Shown here: in pieces, positions 24,050 through 32,623 of the stretch
Layout: each line of letters opens with the position of its first letter
How positions within the stretch are numbered: position 1 is the first letter of the stretch
NCBI RefSeq assembly: GCF_018413645.1
Contig: NZ_JAHCDA010000005.1
Coordinates: 1 to 64,000 of the forward strand
DNA from: Roseococcus pinisoli
Lineage (GTDB): Bacteria; Pseudomonadota; Alphaproteobacteria; Acetobacterales; Acetobacteraceae
DNA length: 64,000 bases
Reading direction: 5' to 3'
Made by a program: the position numbers and the translations under genes
The notes under the pieces: generated by a model
Database searches by the model: none
The model's input: only the letters and a program-made list of their open reading frames with translations
Told to the model about the DNA's origin: nothing

Positions 24050-25018
24050 ATGACGACTTACGCAGGAAGCGCCCCGGCAGCCTCGTCCCATGGCGGAAAG
24101 ACGGTCGGGAAGGGCTTCGGCTTGCTGGATGTGACGGGGCTTCTGCTTCTCATCCCACCGCCGCTTTTCTGGGCCGGCAATTTCATCGTGGGCCGCGCCC
24201 TGCGCCACGATATTCCGCCGATGACGCTCTCCTTCTGGCGGTGGGTGATCGCGCTTCTCGTTCTGCTGCCCTTTGCCTGGCGGCCGATGCGCCGCGATCT
24301 CCACAAATACTGGCGTTATCGCTGGCGCGTGCTGAGCCTGTCGCTGGCCGGCGTGGTCGGCTTCACGTCGCTGGTCTATCTCGGCCTGCGCTCGACCACG
24401 GCCGCGAACGGCCTGCTGCTCAATTCGTTCATCCCGATCCTGATCGTCCTGTTCGGTGCGCTCTTCTACCGGCAGCGGCTTCGTGCCGGCCAGCTGCTCG
24501 GGCTTACCCTGTCCTTTGCCGGGGTGCTGACCATCGTGATGCATGGCGAGTGGTCGCGCCTCGCCTCCCTCTCCTTCTCGCCTGGCGACCTGACGGTCTT
24601 CTGCGCCATGGTGTCCTGGGCCTTCTACACGCTCTGGCTGCGCGGCATTCCCGCCGAGATCGACCGCGTCGGATTGCTGGGAATGCAGATCATGGTCGCG
24701 CTTGCGGTGCTTGGCCCCCTCTCCCTGCTCGAAGGGGCGTCGGGCCAGGTGGCGACATGGAGCGCGGAATCGCTCGGCGCGCTGGCCTATCTCGGCCTCT
24801 TCCCCTCGGTCATCGCCTATCTGCTCTATAATCTCGGCGTGGCGCGCGTGGGCGCGGCGCGGGCCGGGCTTTCCATCCACCTGATCCCGCTCTTCGGCGT
24901 GGTGCTCGCGGTGCTGTTCCTGGGCGAGACGGTCCACGGCTATCAGCTGCTGGGCATGGCCACCATCCTCGCCGGCGTCACCTGCGCGGCGCGCTTCCAG
25001 GCGCCTGCCGCGCGATAG
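24050..25018 (+). CDS. DMT-superfamily (EamA) transporter, probable amino-acid or metabolite exporter
   Basis: A 322-residue membrane protein with ten predicted helices in two EamA repeats (about 30-165 and 175-310). Family motifs include PPLFWAGNFIVGRALRHDIPPMTLSFWRWVIALLVLLPFA at the start of repeat 1 and PSVIAYLLYNLGVARVGAARAGLSIHLIPLFGVVLAVLFLGE in repeat 2. The direction is likely export, as for RhtA/YdcZ-like relatives. The start is ATG 24050; the longer frame from 23804 overlaps the regulator gene. Divergent from the Lrp gene and followed after 74 bases by a PhzF-like gene. Confidence 0.85.
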   Translation: MTTYAGSAPAASSHGGKTVGKGFGLLDVTGLLLLIPPPLFWAGNFIVGRALRHDIPPMTLSFWRWVIALLVLLPFAWRPMRRDLHKYWRYRWRVLSLSLAGVVGFTSLVYLGLRSTTAANGLLLNSFIPILIVLFGALFYRQRLRAGQLLGLTLSFAGVLTIVMHGEWSRLASLSFSPGDLTVFCAMVSWAFYTLWLRGIPAEIDRVGLLGMQIMVALAVLGPLSLLEGASGQVATWSAESLGALAYLGLFPSVIAYLLYNLGVARVGAARAGLSIHLIPLFGVVLAVLFLGETVHGYQLLGMATILAGVTCAARFQAPAAR

Positions 25019-25032
25019 AGCCCTTTCTCCCC

Positions 25033-25057
25033 AAGGACGTCACGCAGCGGCGTCCTT
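25033..25057 (+). terminator. Hairpin between the EamA and PhzF-like genes
   Basis: AAGGACG (25033-25039) pairs with CGTCCTT (25051-25057), then TCATC. The T content is weak, so it may only attenuate readthrough into the PhzF-like gene. Confidence 0.4.
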
Positions 25058-25092
25058 CATCACCGCCCCAAGCCAAGGAACCGAACAGCCAG

Positions 25093-25980
25093 ATGATCAA
25101 GGACTTCGTCCAGGTCGACGCCTTCGCGTCGCGCCCCTTCTTCGGAAATCCCGCCGCCGTCGTCTTCGAGGCCGACGACATCCCCGATGAGGTCATGCAG
25201 AAGATAGCCCGCGAGATGAACCTCTCCGAAACCGTCTTCATCCTGAAGCCGACGACGACCGAGGCCGATTATCGCGCGCGCATCTTCACGCCCCTGAGCG
25301 AACTGCCCTTCGCCGGCCATCCGACGATCGCGGCCGTGCACTCCATCCTCGCGCGCTATCCGGACAAGGCGCAGGCGACGCTGTTGCGGCAGGAATGCGG
25401 GATCGGGATCGTGCCGGTCGAGGTCCTGTCGACGGGAGCCGGCCGGCTGCTGCGCATGACGCAGGGCGCCCCGCTCCACCGCCCGGTGGAGCTGTCGCGC
25501 GACACCGCCGCCCGCATGCTGGGCTGCTCGGCGGACGACCTGGCGGAGACGCCGATCGAGGTGGTCTCGACGGGCGTGCCGTGGCTCGTCGTCCAGCTCG
25601 GGCGCTTCGGCGCCATCCCGGCGCTGGAGCCCGACCAGGCGCTCATCGCCCGGGAAGCCAAGGCGGTGCGCGCGGCCGGGGTGACGGTCTTCGCAGAGCG
25701 CGGCGATGGCGGCCCGGTGCGGCTGCGCGTTCGCACCTTCGCGCCCGGCGAGGGCATCGCCGAGGATCCGGTCTGCGGCTCCGGCAATGGGGCGGTCGCC
25801 GCCTATCTCGCCCGCCATCGGCACGCCGCCCAGAAGGCCGACAGCTATGTCGCCGAGCAGGGCATCGAGCTCGGCCGCGACGGCGAGATCCATGCGTCCT
25901 GGGAGCGTGGAGAGGCCGCGGTCTCCGTCCGCATCGCCGGCGCGGCGGTGACGGTCGCGAGCGGCCAGCTTCACTTTTGA
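25093..25980 (+). CDS. PhzF-family isomerase/epimerase
   Basis: A 295-residue protein with the two-fold DAP-epimerase-like fold. The catalytic glutamate is E46 in EMNLSETVFIL; other family motifs are VDAFASRPFFGNPAAVV, ELPFAGHPTIAAVH and the late EDPVCGSGNGAVAAYL. PhzF from phenazine synthesis isomerises an amino-acid-like dihydro acid, but most homologues have no known substrate. No phenazine genes are present here, so I do not infer phenazine production. The Lrp regulator and exporter upstream suggest a small amino-acid-derived metabolite. Confidence 0.85.
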   Translation: MIKDFVQVDAFASRPFFGNPAAVVFEADDIPDEVMQKIAREMNLSETVFILKPTTTEADYRARIFTPLSELPFAGHPTIAAVHSILARYPDKAQATLLRQECGIGIVPVEVLSTGAGRLLRMTQGAPLHRPVELSRDTAARMLGCSADDLAETPIEVVSTGVPWLVVQLGRFGAIPALEPDQALIAREAKAVRAAGVTVFAERGDGGPVRLRVRTFAPGEGIAEDPVCGSGNGAVAAYLARHRHAAQKADSYVAEQGIELGRDGEIHASWERGEAAVSVRIAGAAVTVASGQLHF

Positions 25981-25988
25981 CGATCCTG

Positions 25989-26018
25989 CGCGCGGGCAGT
26001 CCGATGGCCGCCCGCGCG
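25989..26018. terminator. Bidirectional terminator between convergent PhzF-like and ABC permease genes
   Basis: CGCGCGGGC (25989-25997) and GCCCGCGCG (26010-26018) form a perfect 9-bp stem with a 12-base loop between two convergent stops. Confidence 0.65.
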
Positions 26019-26028
26019 TCCTTCGGCC

Positions 26029-26835
26029 TTAGCGCAGGGCCGCCATGGTGCCGCCCCGGAGCTTGCGGATCACGGCATCGATCGCCAGCGCCAGCGCCGT
26101 CACCGCGATCAGCAGAGTGCTGACGGCGGCGATGGTGGGCTCCACCTCCAGCAGCAGGCTGTTCCAGATCCGGACCGGCAGCGTCTCCGACCGGATGCCC
26201 GCGAGGAAGAGCGAGATCACGAGCTCGTCGAAGGAGGTCAGGAAGGAGAAGAGCGCGGCCGAGACGATCCCCGGCAGCGCCAGCGGCAGCACCACCCGGC
26301 GGAAGACGCCGAAGCGCGAGCAGCCAAAGACCATGGCCGCCCGCTCCAGCGCGGGATCCACCGTGCGCAGCGCCGATTGCAGGATCACCAGCACGATCGG
26401 CAGGGCGACGACGGTATGCGCGACCGAGATCCACGGCCGCACCCCCACCAGCCCCATCCGCGCCGACAGGAAGTACACCGCCACCGCCGTGATGATGTGC
26501 GGCACGATCACCGGCATCAGCAGCAGCGAGGCGATGACCGCCTTGAAGCGGAACTGTCCGCGCATCAGCGCATAGGCCGCGAGGAAGCCGATCACTGTCG
26601 AGAAGATCGAGGTCAGCAGGCCGATGAACAGCGAGTTCATGATGGCCGACCGCCAGCGATGGTCGCCCAAAAAGCGCTCGTACCAGCGCAGCGAGAAGGC
26701 CTCCGGCGGGAATTTCAAATAGCCGTCGCCGCTAAAGGAGGCGATCGTCACCACGACGATCGGCGCCACCAGCCCGAAGCAGAGCAGAACCACCAGTGCC
26801 TTGAGCAGGGTGGCGCGGAGCACGGGGCCCATCAT
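26029..26835 (-). CDS. ABC transporter permease, polyamine (PotC/PotI) type
   Basis: A 268-residue inner-membrane permease with six helices. PPIVVVTIASFSGDGYLKFPPEAFSLRWYERF-like N-terminal loop and the coupling motif LERAAMVFGCSRFGVFRRVVLPLALPGIVSAALFSFLTSFDELVISLFLAG match the second permease of spermidine/putrescine-type importers. It is the last gene of the operon; its start overlaps the stop of the other permease gene (ATGA). Confidence 0.88.
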   Translation of the reverse strand: MMGPVLRATLLKALVVLLCFGLVAPIVVVTIASFSGDGYLKFPPEAFSLRWYERFLGDHRWRSAIMNSLFIGLLTSIFSTVIGFLAAYALMRGQFRFKAVIASLLLMPVIVPHIITAVAVYFLSARMGLVGVRPWISVAHTVVALPIVLVILQSALRTVDPALERAAMVFGCSRFGVFRRVVLPLALPGIVSAALFSFLTSFDELVISLFLAGIRSETLPVRIWNSLLLEVEPTIAAVSTLLIAVTALALAIDAVIRKLRGGTMAALR

Positions 26836-27665
26836 CGCGGCGCCTCCCTGTCGGCAAAGCGGCTGTAGACCGCATAGAGCAGGAGCGTCACGACCAGCAG
26901 GACGATGGTCATCATCGCGGCCGCGGGCCAGTTCTGGGTCAGCTCCACCTCACGCTCGATGAGCATCGCGATCATGATGTCGTCCGGCCCGCCCATCAGG
27001 GCCGGCGTGACGAAGAAGCCGATGGCGAGGATGAAGGTGATCAGCACGCCGGCGATCACGCCATGCAGCGTCAGCGGCATGAAGACCCGGAAAAAGACCG
27101 TCGCCGGCGAGGCGCCCATGCCCTCGGCCGCCTGGAGCAGCCGGGGATCGACGGCCTTCATCGCAGCGAAGAGTGTCAGCACCATGTAGGGCAGCAGCAC
27201 ATAGGTCATGCCGATGATCACGCCGGTGCGGTTGTACATGAGCTCCAGCGGCGCATCGATCAGGCCCAGCCCGAGCAGGATCTGGTTGATCAGCCCGGTC
27301 CGCCCCAGCAGCACCATCCAGGCGTAGGTGCGAACAATGGTGCTGGTGAAGTAGGGCAGCACGATGCACAGCAGGATGGCCGTGAAGACCAGCCCCTTGG
27401 CGCGCGACAGCGCGTAGGAGACGGGGTAGCCGATCACCAGCACCAGCAGCGTCACGGCCGCGCCGATGCCGTTGGTGTTCAGCAGCACGCGCAGGATCGT
27501 GCCGGAGAAGAGAACATCCTGCGCCTCCTCCCAGAATTCCGCGAAGCTGGCGAAATCGGTCAGCGAGCCGGCGAGGAACCAGCCGATCGGCAGGAGGAAG
27601 ACGCCGAAGAGCAGCGCCAGCGCGGGCGCCAGCATCAGCCATCCGGCGAGGCGTCCGAGTGGCAT
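26832..27665 (-). CDS. ABC transporter permease, polyamine (PotB/PotH) type
   Basis: A 277-residue permease with six helices, partner of the permease downstream. Typical elements are LLFGVFLLPIGWFLAGSLTDF at the start, VLPYFTSTIVRTYAWMVLLGRTGLINQILLGLGLIDAPLELMYNRTGVIIGMTYVLLPYMVLTLFAAM and EGMGASPATVFFRVFMPLTLHGVIAGVLITFILAIGFFVTPALMGGP. I start at ATG 27665, four bases after the ATPase stop; an upstream in-frame ATG at 27701 lies inside the ATPase gene. Confidence 0.87.
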   Translation of the reverse strand: MPLGRLAGWLMLAPALALLFGVFLLPIGWFLAGSLTDFASFAEFWEEAQDVLFSGTILRVLLNTNGIGAAVTLLVLVIGYPVSYALSRAKGLVFTAILLCIVLPYFTSTIVRTYAWMVLLGRTGLINQILLGLGLIDAPLELMYNRTGVIIGMTYVLLPYMVLTLFAAMKAVDPRLLQAAEGMGASPATVFFRVFMPLTLHGVIAGVLITFILAIGFFVTPALMGGPDDIMIAMLIEREVELTQNWPAAAMMTIVLLVVTLLLYAVYSRFADREAPR

Positions 27666-27669
27666 CGCC

Positions 27670-28728
27670 TCAGCTCCCCAGCAACCGGCTGTCCTCGGCA
27701 CGCCAGCTCAGCGTCACCGCATCGCCGGCACGGTGGATCTCGGTCCCCGCGCCATTGGCCACGTCGCAGAAGAAGGTGGCGCCATCGGCCGCAGACACGG
27801 CGTAGCGCATGATGTTGCCGAGGAAGGAGGCGTGCAGGACCTGGCCAGGAAGATGGTTGGGCCGCAGCTCGGCCGTGCCGGCCGCGACCTTCACCTTCTC
27901 GGGGCGCACGAAGACCAGGCCCTCATTCGCGCTCAGCGCGCCGCGCGCCGCGACCAGGGGCGCGCCGCCGGGGCCACGCACCGTCTCGCCGTCGCGCCGC
28001 ACCTTCACCAGGTTCGCCTCGCCGAGGAAGGACGCGACGAAGCTGCTTTCCGGATTCTCATAGACCTCGCGCGGCGGGCCCATCTGTGCGATCCGGCCAT
28101 GATTCATGATCGCGATGCGGTCGGACATCGTCAGCGCCTCCTCCTGGTCATGGGTGACGTAGATCACCGTCATGCCCAGGCGCTGCTGGATCTCCTTGAT
28201 CTCCACCTGCATGTGGTAGCGCAGGTTCTTGTCGAGCGCGCCCAGCGGCTCGTCCATCAGCACGACCTTCGGATGGCCCACGATGGCGCGCGCCAGCGCC
28301 ACGCGCTGCTGCTGCCCGCCCGAGAGCTGCCGCGCATAGCGAGTCTCGAAGCCGGTGAGCTTCACCATGGCCAGGGCCTCGGCTACGCGGGCCTTGATCT
28401 CGGCCTTGGAGGCGCCCTTCACCGTCAGCGGGAAGGCCACGTTCTCGGCGACGTTGAGGTGCGGGAAGATGGCGTAGTTCTGGAACACCATGCCGAGGCC
28501 GCGGCCGCGCGGCGGCACGCGGGTCATGTCCTGGCCGCCCAGCAGCACCCGGCCCTCGTCGGGCACGACGAAACCGGCAAGCATGGACAGCGTGGTGGTC
28601 TTGCCGCTGCCCGACGGCCCGAGGAGGGTGAAGAACTCCCCCTCCGGGATGACGAGGGAGACCCCCGCCACCACCGTCTCGCTCCCGTAGCGCTTGGTGA
28701 CCGCGTCGAGGTCGACCGAGCCGCTCAT
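27670..28728 (-). CDS. ABC transporter ATP-binding protein, polyamine (PotA/PotG) type
   Basis: A 352-residue ATPase. Walker [31 protein letters not shown], signature [17 protein letters not shown], Walker B VVLMDEPLGALDKNLRYHMQVEIKEIQ and THDQEEALTMSDR are present. A C-terminal TOBE domain begins near VFVRPEKVKV and ends the protein. The start at 28728 overlaps the receptor-gene stop (ATGA). Confidence 0.9.
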   Translation of the reverse strand: MSGSVDLDAVTKRYGSETVVAGVSLVIPEGEFFTLLGPSGSGKTTTLSMLAGFVVPDEGRVLLGGQDMTRVPPRGRGLGMVFQNYAIFPHLNVAENVAFPLTVKGASKAEIKARVAEALAMVKLTGFETRYARQLSGGQQQRVALARAIVGHPKVVLMDEPLGALDKNLRYHMQVEIKEIQQRLGMTVIYVTHDQEEALTMSDRIAIMNHGRIAQMGPPREVYENPESSFVASFLGEANLVKVRRDGETVRGPGGAPLVAARGALSANEGLVFVRPEKVKVAAGTAELRPNHLPGQVLHASFLGNIMRYAVSAADGATFFCDVANGAGTEIHRAGDAVTLSWRAEDSRLLGS

Positions 28729-29792
28729 CGCAGCAGCCAGCGCGACCAGGTGCGGCTCACGCGGTCGCGGTTCTCGTGCCACCAGGCGACGTCCTGGTAG
28801 AAGCCGGTCCGGCGGGAATTCTCGCCGCCGGGCGTGCGGGCCGCTTCCTCGGGCGTGTAGGATTCGAAGGCGCGCTCGTTGGTCGGGCCGAAGACCAGGG
28901 CCTTGGCGTACTGCGCCTGGATCTGCGGCTGCAGCATGAAGTCGGCCAGGCGCTGCGCGCCCTCCACGTTCCGCGCATCCTTGAAGATACCGAGCGACTG
29001 GACCTGGATCATGTGCTCGTTCCAGGTATAGGCGAGCGGCGCGTTGCTATCGATCACGGTCTGCAGGCGGCCGTTCCAGATCGAGCCCAGCACCACCTCG
29101 CGGTCGGACAGCATCTGCGCGGCCAGCGCGCCCGTGTCCCAGAAGCGGCGGATCTGCGGGCGGATGCGCGTCATGACGCGCAGCGCGCGGTCCACGTCGA
29201 GCGGATAGAGCTGGTCCCGCGGAACGCCGTCCGCCAGCAGCGCGAATTCCAGATTGGCGGAGCCGCTCGCCATGTCGGCCAGCATGCGCGGGCCGGCGAA
29301 CTTTCCGGCATCCCAGAAATCCGCCCAGCTCTTGGGATGGTTGTCGCCCCGGAAGGTCTCCGTGTTGTAGGCGAGCACGGAGGCGTAGATGAAGTTGCCC
29401 ACGCGATGCGGGTTACGGACCTGGCGCGTGATGTCCTCGGGCTTCGACCAGCGCCAGCGGTCATAGGCGATGGGCGCCAGCGCGCCGAGGCGTTCCAGGG
29501 TCAGCAGCTGGGCGTCGCCCGTGTCGATCAGGTCGAGCTCGACATTGTTCGCGCGGAACATGGCGATGAGCTTGGCGGCCGTCGCGGCGACGACCGTCAC
29601 GCGGATGCCGGTCTCGGCCGTGAAGGGGTCGTAGACGAAGCGGCGCATGACGTCGTCATAGGAGCCGCCGGGCGTCCGGACGATCACCTCGCCCTGGGTC
29701 TGGGCGCGGCCGGCATGCAGCGCGGGCGTCGCCAGCGCGGCGCCCAGCAGCAGGCGGCGGTGCAGTCGGAAAGGTGAAGGTGTCACGGACAT
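28725..29792 (-). CDS. Periplasmic substrate-binding protein, spermidine/putrescine (PotD/PotF) type
   Basis: A 355-residue receptor with an export leader (RLHRRLLLGAALATPALHAGRAQ). The mature part begins GEVIVRTPGGSYDDVMRRFVYDPFTAETGIRV and carries SBP_bac-type segments (DLIDTGDAQLLTLERLGAL, VLAYNTETFRGDNHPKSWADFWDAGKFAGPR). The ligand is likely a polyamine, amino acid or opine-like compound; the upstream PuuB-like oxidase favours an amine. The start at 29792 follows AAGGGG; the upstream ATG at 29849 adds a non-leader segment. Confidence 0.85.
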   Translation of the reverse strand: MSVTPSPFRLHRRLLLGAALATPALHAGRAQTQGEVIVRTPGGSYDDVMRRFVYDPFTAETGIRVTVVAATAAKLIAMFRANNVELDLIDTGDAQLLTLERLGALAPIAYDRWRWSKPEDITRQVRNPHRVGNFIYASVLAYNTETFRGDNHPKSWADFWDAGKFAGPRMLADMASGSANLEFALLADGVPRDQLYPLDVDRALRVMTRIRPQIRRFWDTGALAAQMLSDREVVLGSIWNGRLQTVIDSNAPLAYTWNEHMIQVQSLGIFKDARNVEGAQRLADFMLQPQIQAQYAKALVFGPTNERAFESYTPEEAARTPGGENSRRTGFYQDVAWWHENRDRVSRTWSRWLLR

Positions 29793-29948
29793 CTTGGGCC
29801 CCTTGCTCTGTTCGGTGTTTCTCTCGGGCGCTTCAGGCGAAGCGGTCAACGAAGCGAGGCGCGGCGCCGAGACATGGCGCCGCGCCGGAAATCAGCCGCG
29901 AAAAGCGGCCCTCGGACGCTCTCCCCGAACCACGGGGGCGACAGCCCA

Positions 29949-31286
29949 TCAGCCCTTCCGGTCCCGCAGACGCCAGCCGTCCAGCCGGTCGCGCAGTTGG
30001 TAGCTCATGCCCACCACCGGCAGGAACCAGGGCGTGCCGTTGTAGAAGGGCTTCGTCGGGAAGGGGATGCGCGCATAGGCGGAGACGCGGTTGGAGCCGC
30101 CCAGGATCTGCTGCGCGGCGACGGTGCCGAAATGCGTCATCGTCGTCACCCCGCTGCCGTTGCAGGCCAGGGCGTAATGGACCCCGTCCTCCACGCCGAC
30201 ATGCGGGATCATGTCGAAGGCGAAGGCGACGTTGCCCTTCCAGCTATGGGTGACCTTCGTGCCCTCGAGATCAGGGATGAGGTCGGTCAGGAACTGATGG
30301 AGCCGCGCGCCGGAGCGCCTGGTATCGGCATCCACGAAGCTCGCGCGGCCGCCGAAGAGGATGCGGCGGTGATCCGGCGAAGGGCGGAAGTAATAGAGGA
30401 CCTTCTTGGTGTCGCCGTAGACGCGCAGCTTCGGCAGCGCCTGGCGCACGCGCTCCTCGCCCAGCTCCTCGGTCGCGATCATGTAGCTCGCGACGGGGAT
30501 GAGACGGCGGCGGTGCCAAGGCGTGGCCTTGCCCGTATAGCCGTTGCTCGCGACCATCAGGTGCTTGGCCTTCAGGCGGCCGCGGCTGGTCTCGATCACG
30601 AAGCCGCCATCGGCCTCCCGCCGGTAGCTCAGCACCTCGGTACCGCCGGCCAGGGTGGCGCCGTAGCGTTCCGCGGCACGGCCGAGCGAGCGCACATACT
30701 TGCCCGGATGCAGCGAGCCCGCGCGGTGCAGCACCATGCCGCCCACGTAGCGGTCGGTCGCGATCTCCTCGGCCACGCGATCCTTCGGGACCAGGAAGGC
30801 CTGCTCGCCGGCGGCGGAATTGATCATCTCGGCGCGGCGCTTCAGCGCATCCATGGATTTTTCCGCATGCGCGCCCGTGAAGCGGCCGCAGCGGACGAAG
30901 TCGCAATCCAGCCCCTCGCGCGCGACCAGCGCCTCGAAGCTCTCGAAGGCGCCTTCGCTCTCCTCCGCCAGCTCCTGCAGGAACTTCTTGCCCAGGACGT
31001 CCCCCAGGTCGGAACGCATCTTGCCGAGGCTTCCGGCACCGGCCAGCGCGCCGCCGTTCCGCGAGGAGGCGCCCCAACCGATCATCTCGCGGTCCATCAC
31101 CAGGCTCTTCGTGCCGTTGCGGCCGAGCTCGAGCGCAGTGGCGAGGCCGGCGATGCCGCCGCCGATGATCGCGACCTCGATCTGGTCCGGCAGCGGCGGT
31201 GCCGTGTCGATGGTGGGCGGCGCGGCATCCCACCAATAGGGGCGCTCGACGAAGCCGGGGGCGAAGGGGTCGGAGGTGACTGTCAT
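29949..31286 (-). CDS. FAD-dependent amine/amino-acid oxidase (PuuB/DAO family)
   Basis: A 445-residue flavoprotein. The dinucleotide motif VAIIGGGIAGLATALELGRNG (GGGIAG at 42-47) is followed by GWGASSRNGGALAGAG, typical of gamma-glutamylputrescine oxidase-like enzymes. The C-terminal part has NVAFAFDMIPHVGVEDGVHYALACNGSGVTTMTHFG, the FAD-closing motif of this group. It probably oxidises an amine imported by the transporter encoded downstream; gamma-glutamylputrescine is only one possibility, since the ligase PuuA is absent here. It is separated from the receptor gene by 156 bases. Confidence 0.85.
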   Translation of the reverse strand: MTVTSDPFAPGFVERPYWWDAAPPTIDTAPPLPDQIEVAIIGGGIAGLATALELGRNGTKSLVMDREMIGWGASSRNGGALAGAGSLGKMRSDLGDVLGKKFLQELAEESEGAFESFEALVAREGLDCDFVRCGRFTGAHAEKSMDALKRRAEMINSAAGEQAFLVPKDRVAEEIATDRYVGGMVLHRAGSLHPGKYVRSLGRAAERYGATLAGGTEVLSYRREADGGFVIETSRGRLKAKHLMVASNGYTGKATPWHRRRLIPVASYMIATEELGEERVRQALPKLRVYGDTKKVLYYFRPSPDHRRILFGGRASFVDADTRRSGARLHQFLTDLIPDLEGTKVTHSWKGNVAFAFDMIPHVGVEDGVHYALACNGSGVTTMTHFGTVAAQQILGGSNRVSAYARIPFPTKPFYNGTPWFLPVVGMSYQLRDRLDGWRLRDRKG

Positions 31287-31355
31287 GGGGCTGTCACGCT
31301 CGCACGGCTCGTTCGCCCCGCCTCATACCAATGAGTTATAGGGCCGTGCCCCGGC

Positions 31356-32285
31356 TTATGGCGTGGCGACCGCCGTCACCTGCTCCAGGACGCGGCGGGC
31401 CTCGTTGCGGATGCTCTGCGCCAGGGCGGCCCGGCCGAAGGTGTCCCGCACCTCCTCCGGCCACATCAGCCGGTACTCGAAGAGCACGGCGGGCTCGAAG
31501 GGCCGGATCACCAGGCCCCGCTCGAGGAAGATCGAGACCGAGAAGGCATCGGCGATGGTGACGCCCACCCCGGCTGCCACCATGGCCACCGCCCCCGCCG
31601 TCATGCGGCATTCCACGCTCTCGACGGGCCGCGCGCCGGTGTCGCGCAAGGCGTCGTCGATGATCGCCTGCCGCCCTTCCTCGCGGGAGAGGGCGATGAA
31701 GGCCTGCCCGTCCAGGTCGATCGCCTGCACCACCGCCTTCCCGGCCAGCGCGTGCCCCGGCGCCATCACGCACCAGGCCCGCGTGCGCGCCAGCGGCGAG
31801 GAACGCACGCCCGGGACCGCTACCGCGCCCACGGCGATGCCGATATCCGCCTGGCGCGAGGCCACGAGCCCCAGCACCCCGCCGGCCGTGCGGGAATGGA
31901 TCGAAAGGGTCTCGCGCCGCCCCGCCTTACGCCAGGCCATGACGGCACCGGGCAGGATGGAGAGCGTCAGCGTGGGCAGGGAGGCGATGACGACCCGGCG
32001 CGGCGACTGGACGCGCAGCCGCTCGGTCAGGGCCGAGATCTCTTCGATGCCGGTGAAGATGCGCTCCGTCTCCTCGTAGAGGGTCTGCGCCGTGACGGTC
32101 GGGACCAGGCGGCCATGGAGGCGCTCGAAGAGCGGAAAGCCGACGAGCGCCTCGGCCTGGGAGAGAAGACGGCTGACCGCGGGCTGGGAAACGCCGAGCA
32201 TGGCGCCCGCACCAGTGGCGGTTCCGCTGCGCATGATGGCGCGGAACGCCTCGAGGTGGCGGAATTCCAGTGATTTCTTGGTCAT
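31356..32285 (-). CDS. LysR-family transcriptional regulator
   Basis: A 309-residue regulator with the N-terminal winged helix-turn-helix (LEFRHLEAFRAIMRSGTATGAGAMLGVSQPAVSRLLSQAEALVGFPLFERLHGRLVPT) and a PBP2-type effector domain. It is encoded 69 bases upstream of the oxidase gene on the same strand rather than divergently, so it may be co-transcribed with the oxidase and transporter and regulate them. The inducer is unknown. Confidence 0.88.
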   Translation of the reverse strand: MTKKSLEFRHLEAFRAIMRSGTATGAGAMLGVSQPAVSRLLSQAEALVGFPLFERLHGRLVPTVTAQTLYEETERIFTGIEEISALTERLRVQSPRRVVIASLPTLTLSILPGAVMAWRKAGRRETLSIHSRTAGGVLGLVASRQADIGIAVGAVAVPGVRSSPLARTRAWCVMAPGHALAGKAVVQAIDLDGQAFIALSREEGRQAIIDDALRDTGARPVESVECRMTAGAVAMVAAGVGVTIADAFSVSIFLERGLVIRPFEPAVLFEYRLMWPEEVRDTFGRAALAQSIRNEARRVLEQVTAVATP

Positions 32286-32623
32286 CCCGCAAACTCGCCG
32301 GGGCCGGGGGACGGGTCAACTTGAAGCTGGCCCAAGGCGGCGATCCGGCGCAGCGCCCTCCTTTGGGCCGGGGAAGCCACCCACCGGAAGCCACGGCAGC
32401 TAAACGAAATTCAATGCGGCCAAATCGCCGAAGCCCCCTATGACGGGGGGCATGGATATCGATTTCGCCCCCTCGCGCCCCGGCGAAGGCCCGGGCAGGA
32501 GGGGTGGCTTTCCTCCCCCGATGCCGGAAGACGGGCGGCGCCCCCTGGGCCAGGCTGCCCTCCATGTCCTGAACGGCGGCTCCTCCGCCCTTCCCTGACC
32601 TGTCCCGCTCCTCCCGGATTTCC
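32286..32623. other. Divergent non-coding region between the LysR and HPP-CBS genes
   Basis: G+C-rich throughout with no clear promoter elements. A 48-codon rightward frame (32452-32598, MDIDFAPSRPGEGPG) is present but proline/glycine-rich and probably chance. Confidence 0.4.

Noticed and set aside
25093-25980. Phenazine biosynthesis assignment for the PhzF-like gene
   Set aside because: No other phz genes are present; the family is mostly orphan isomerases.
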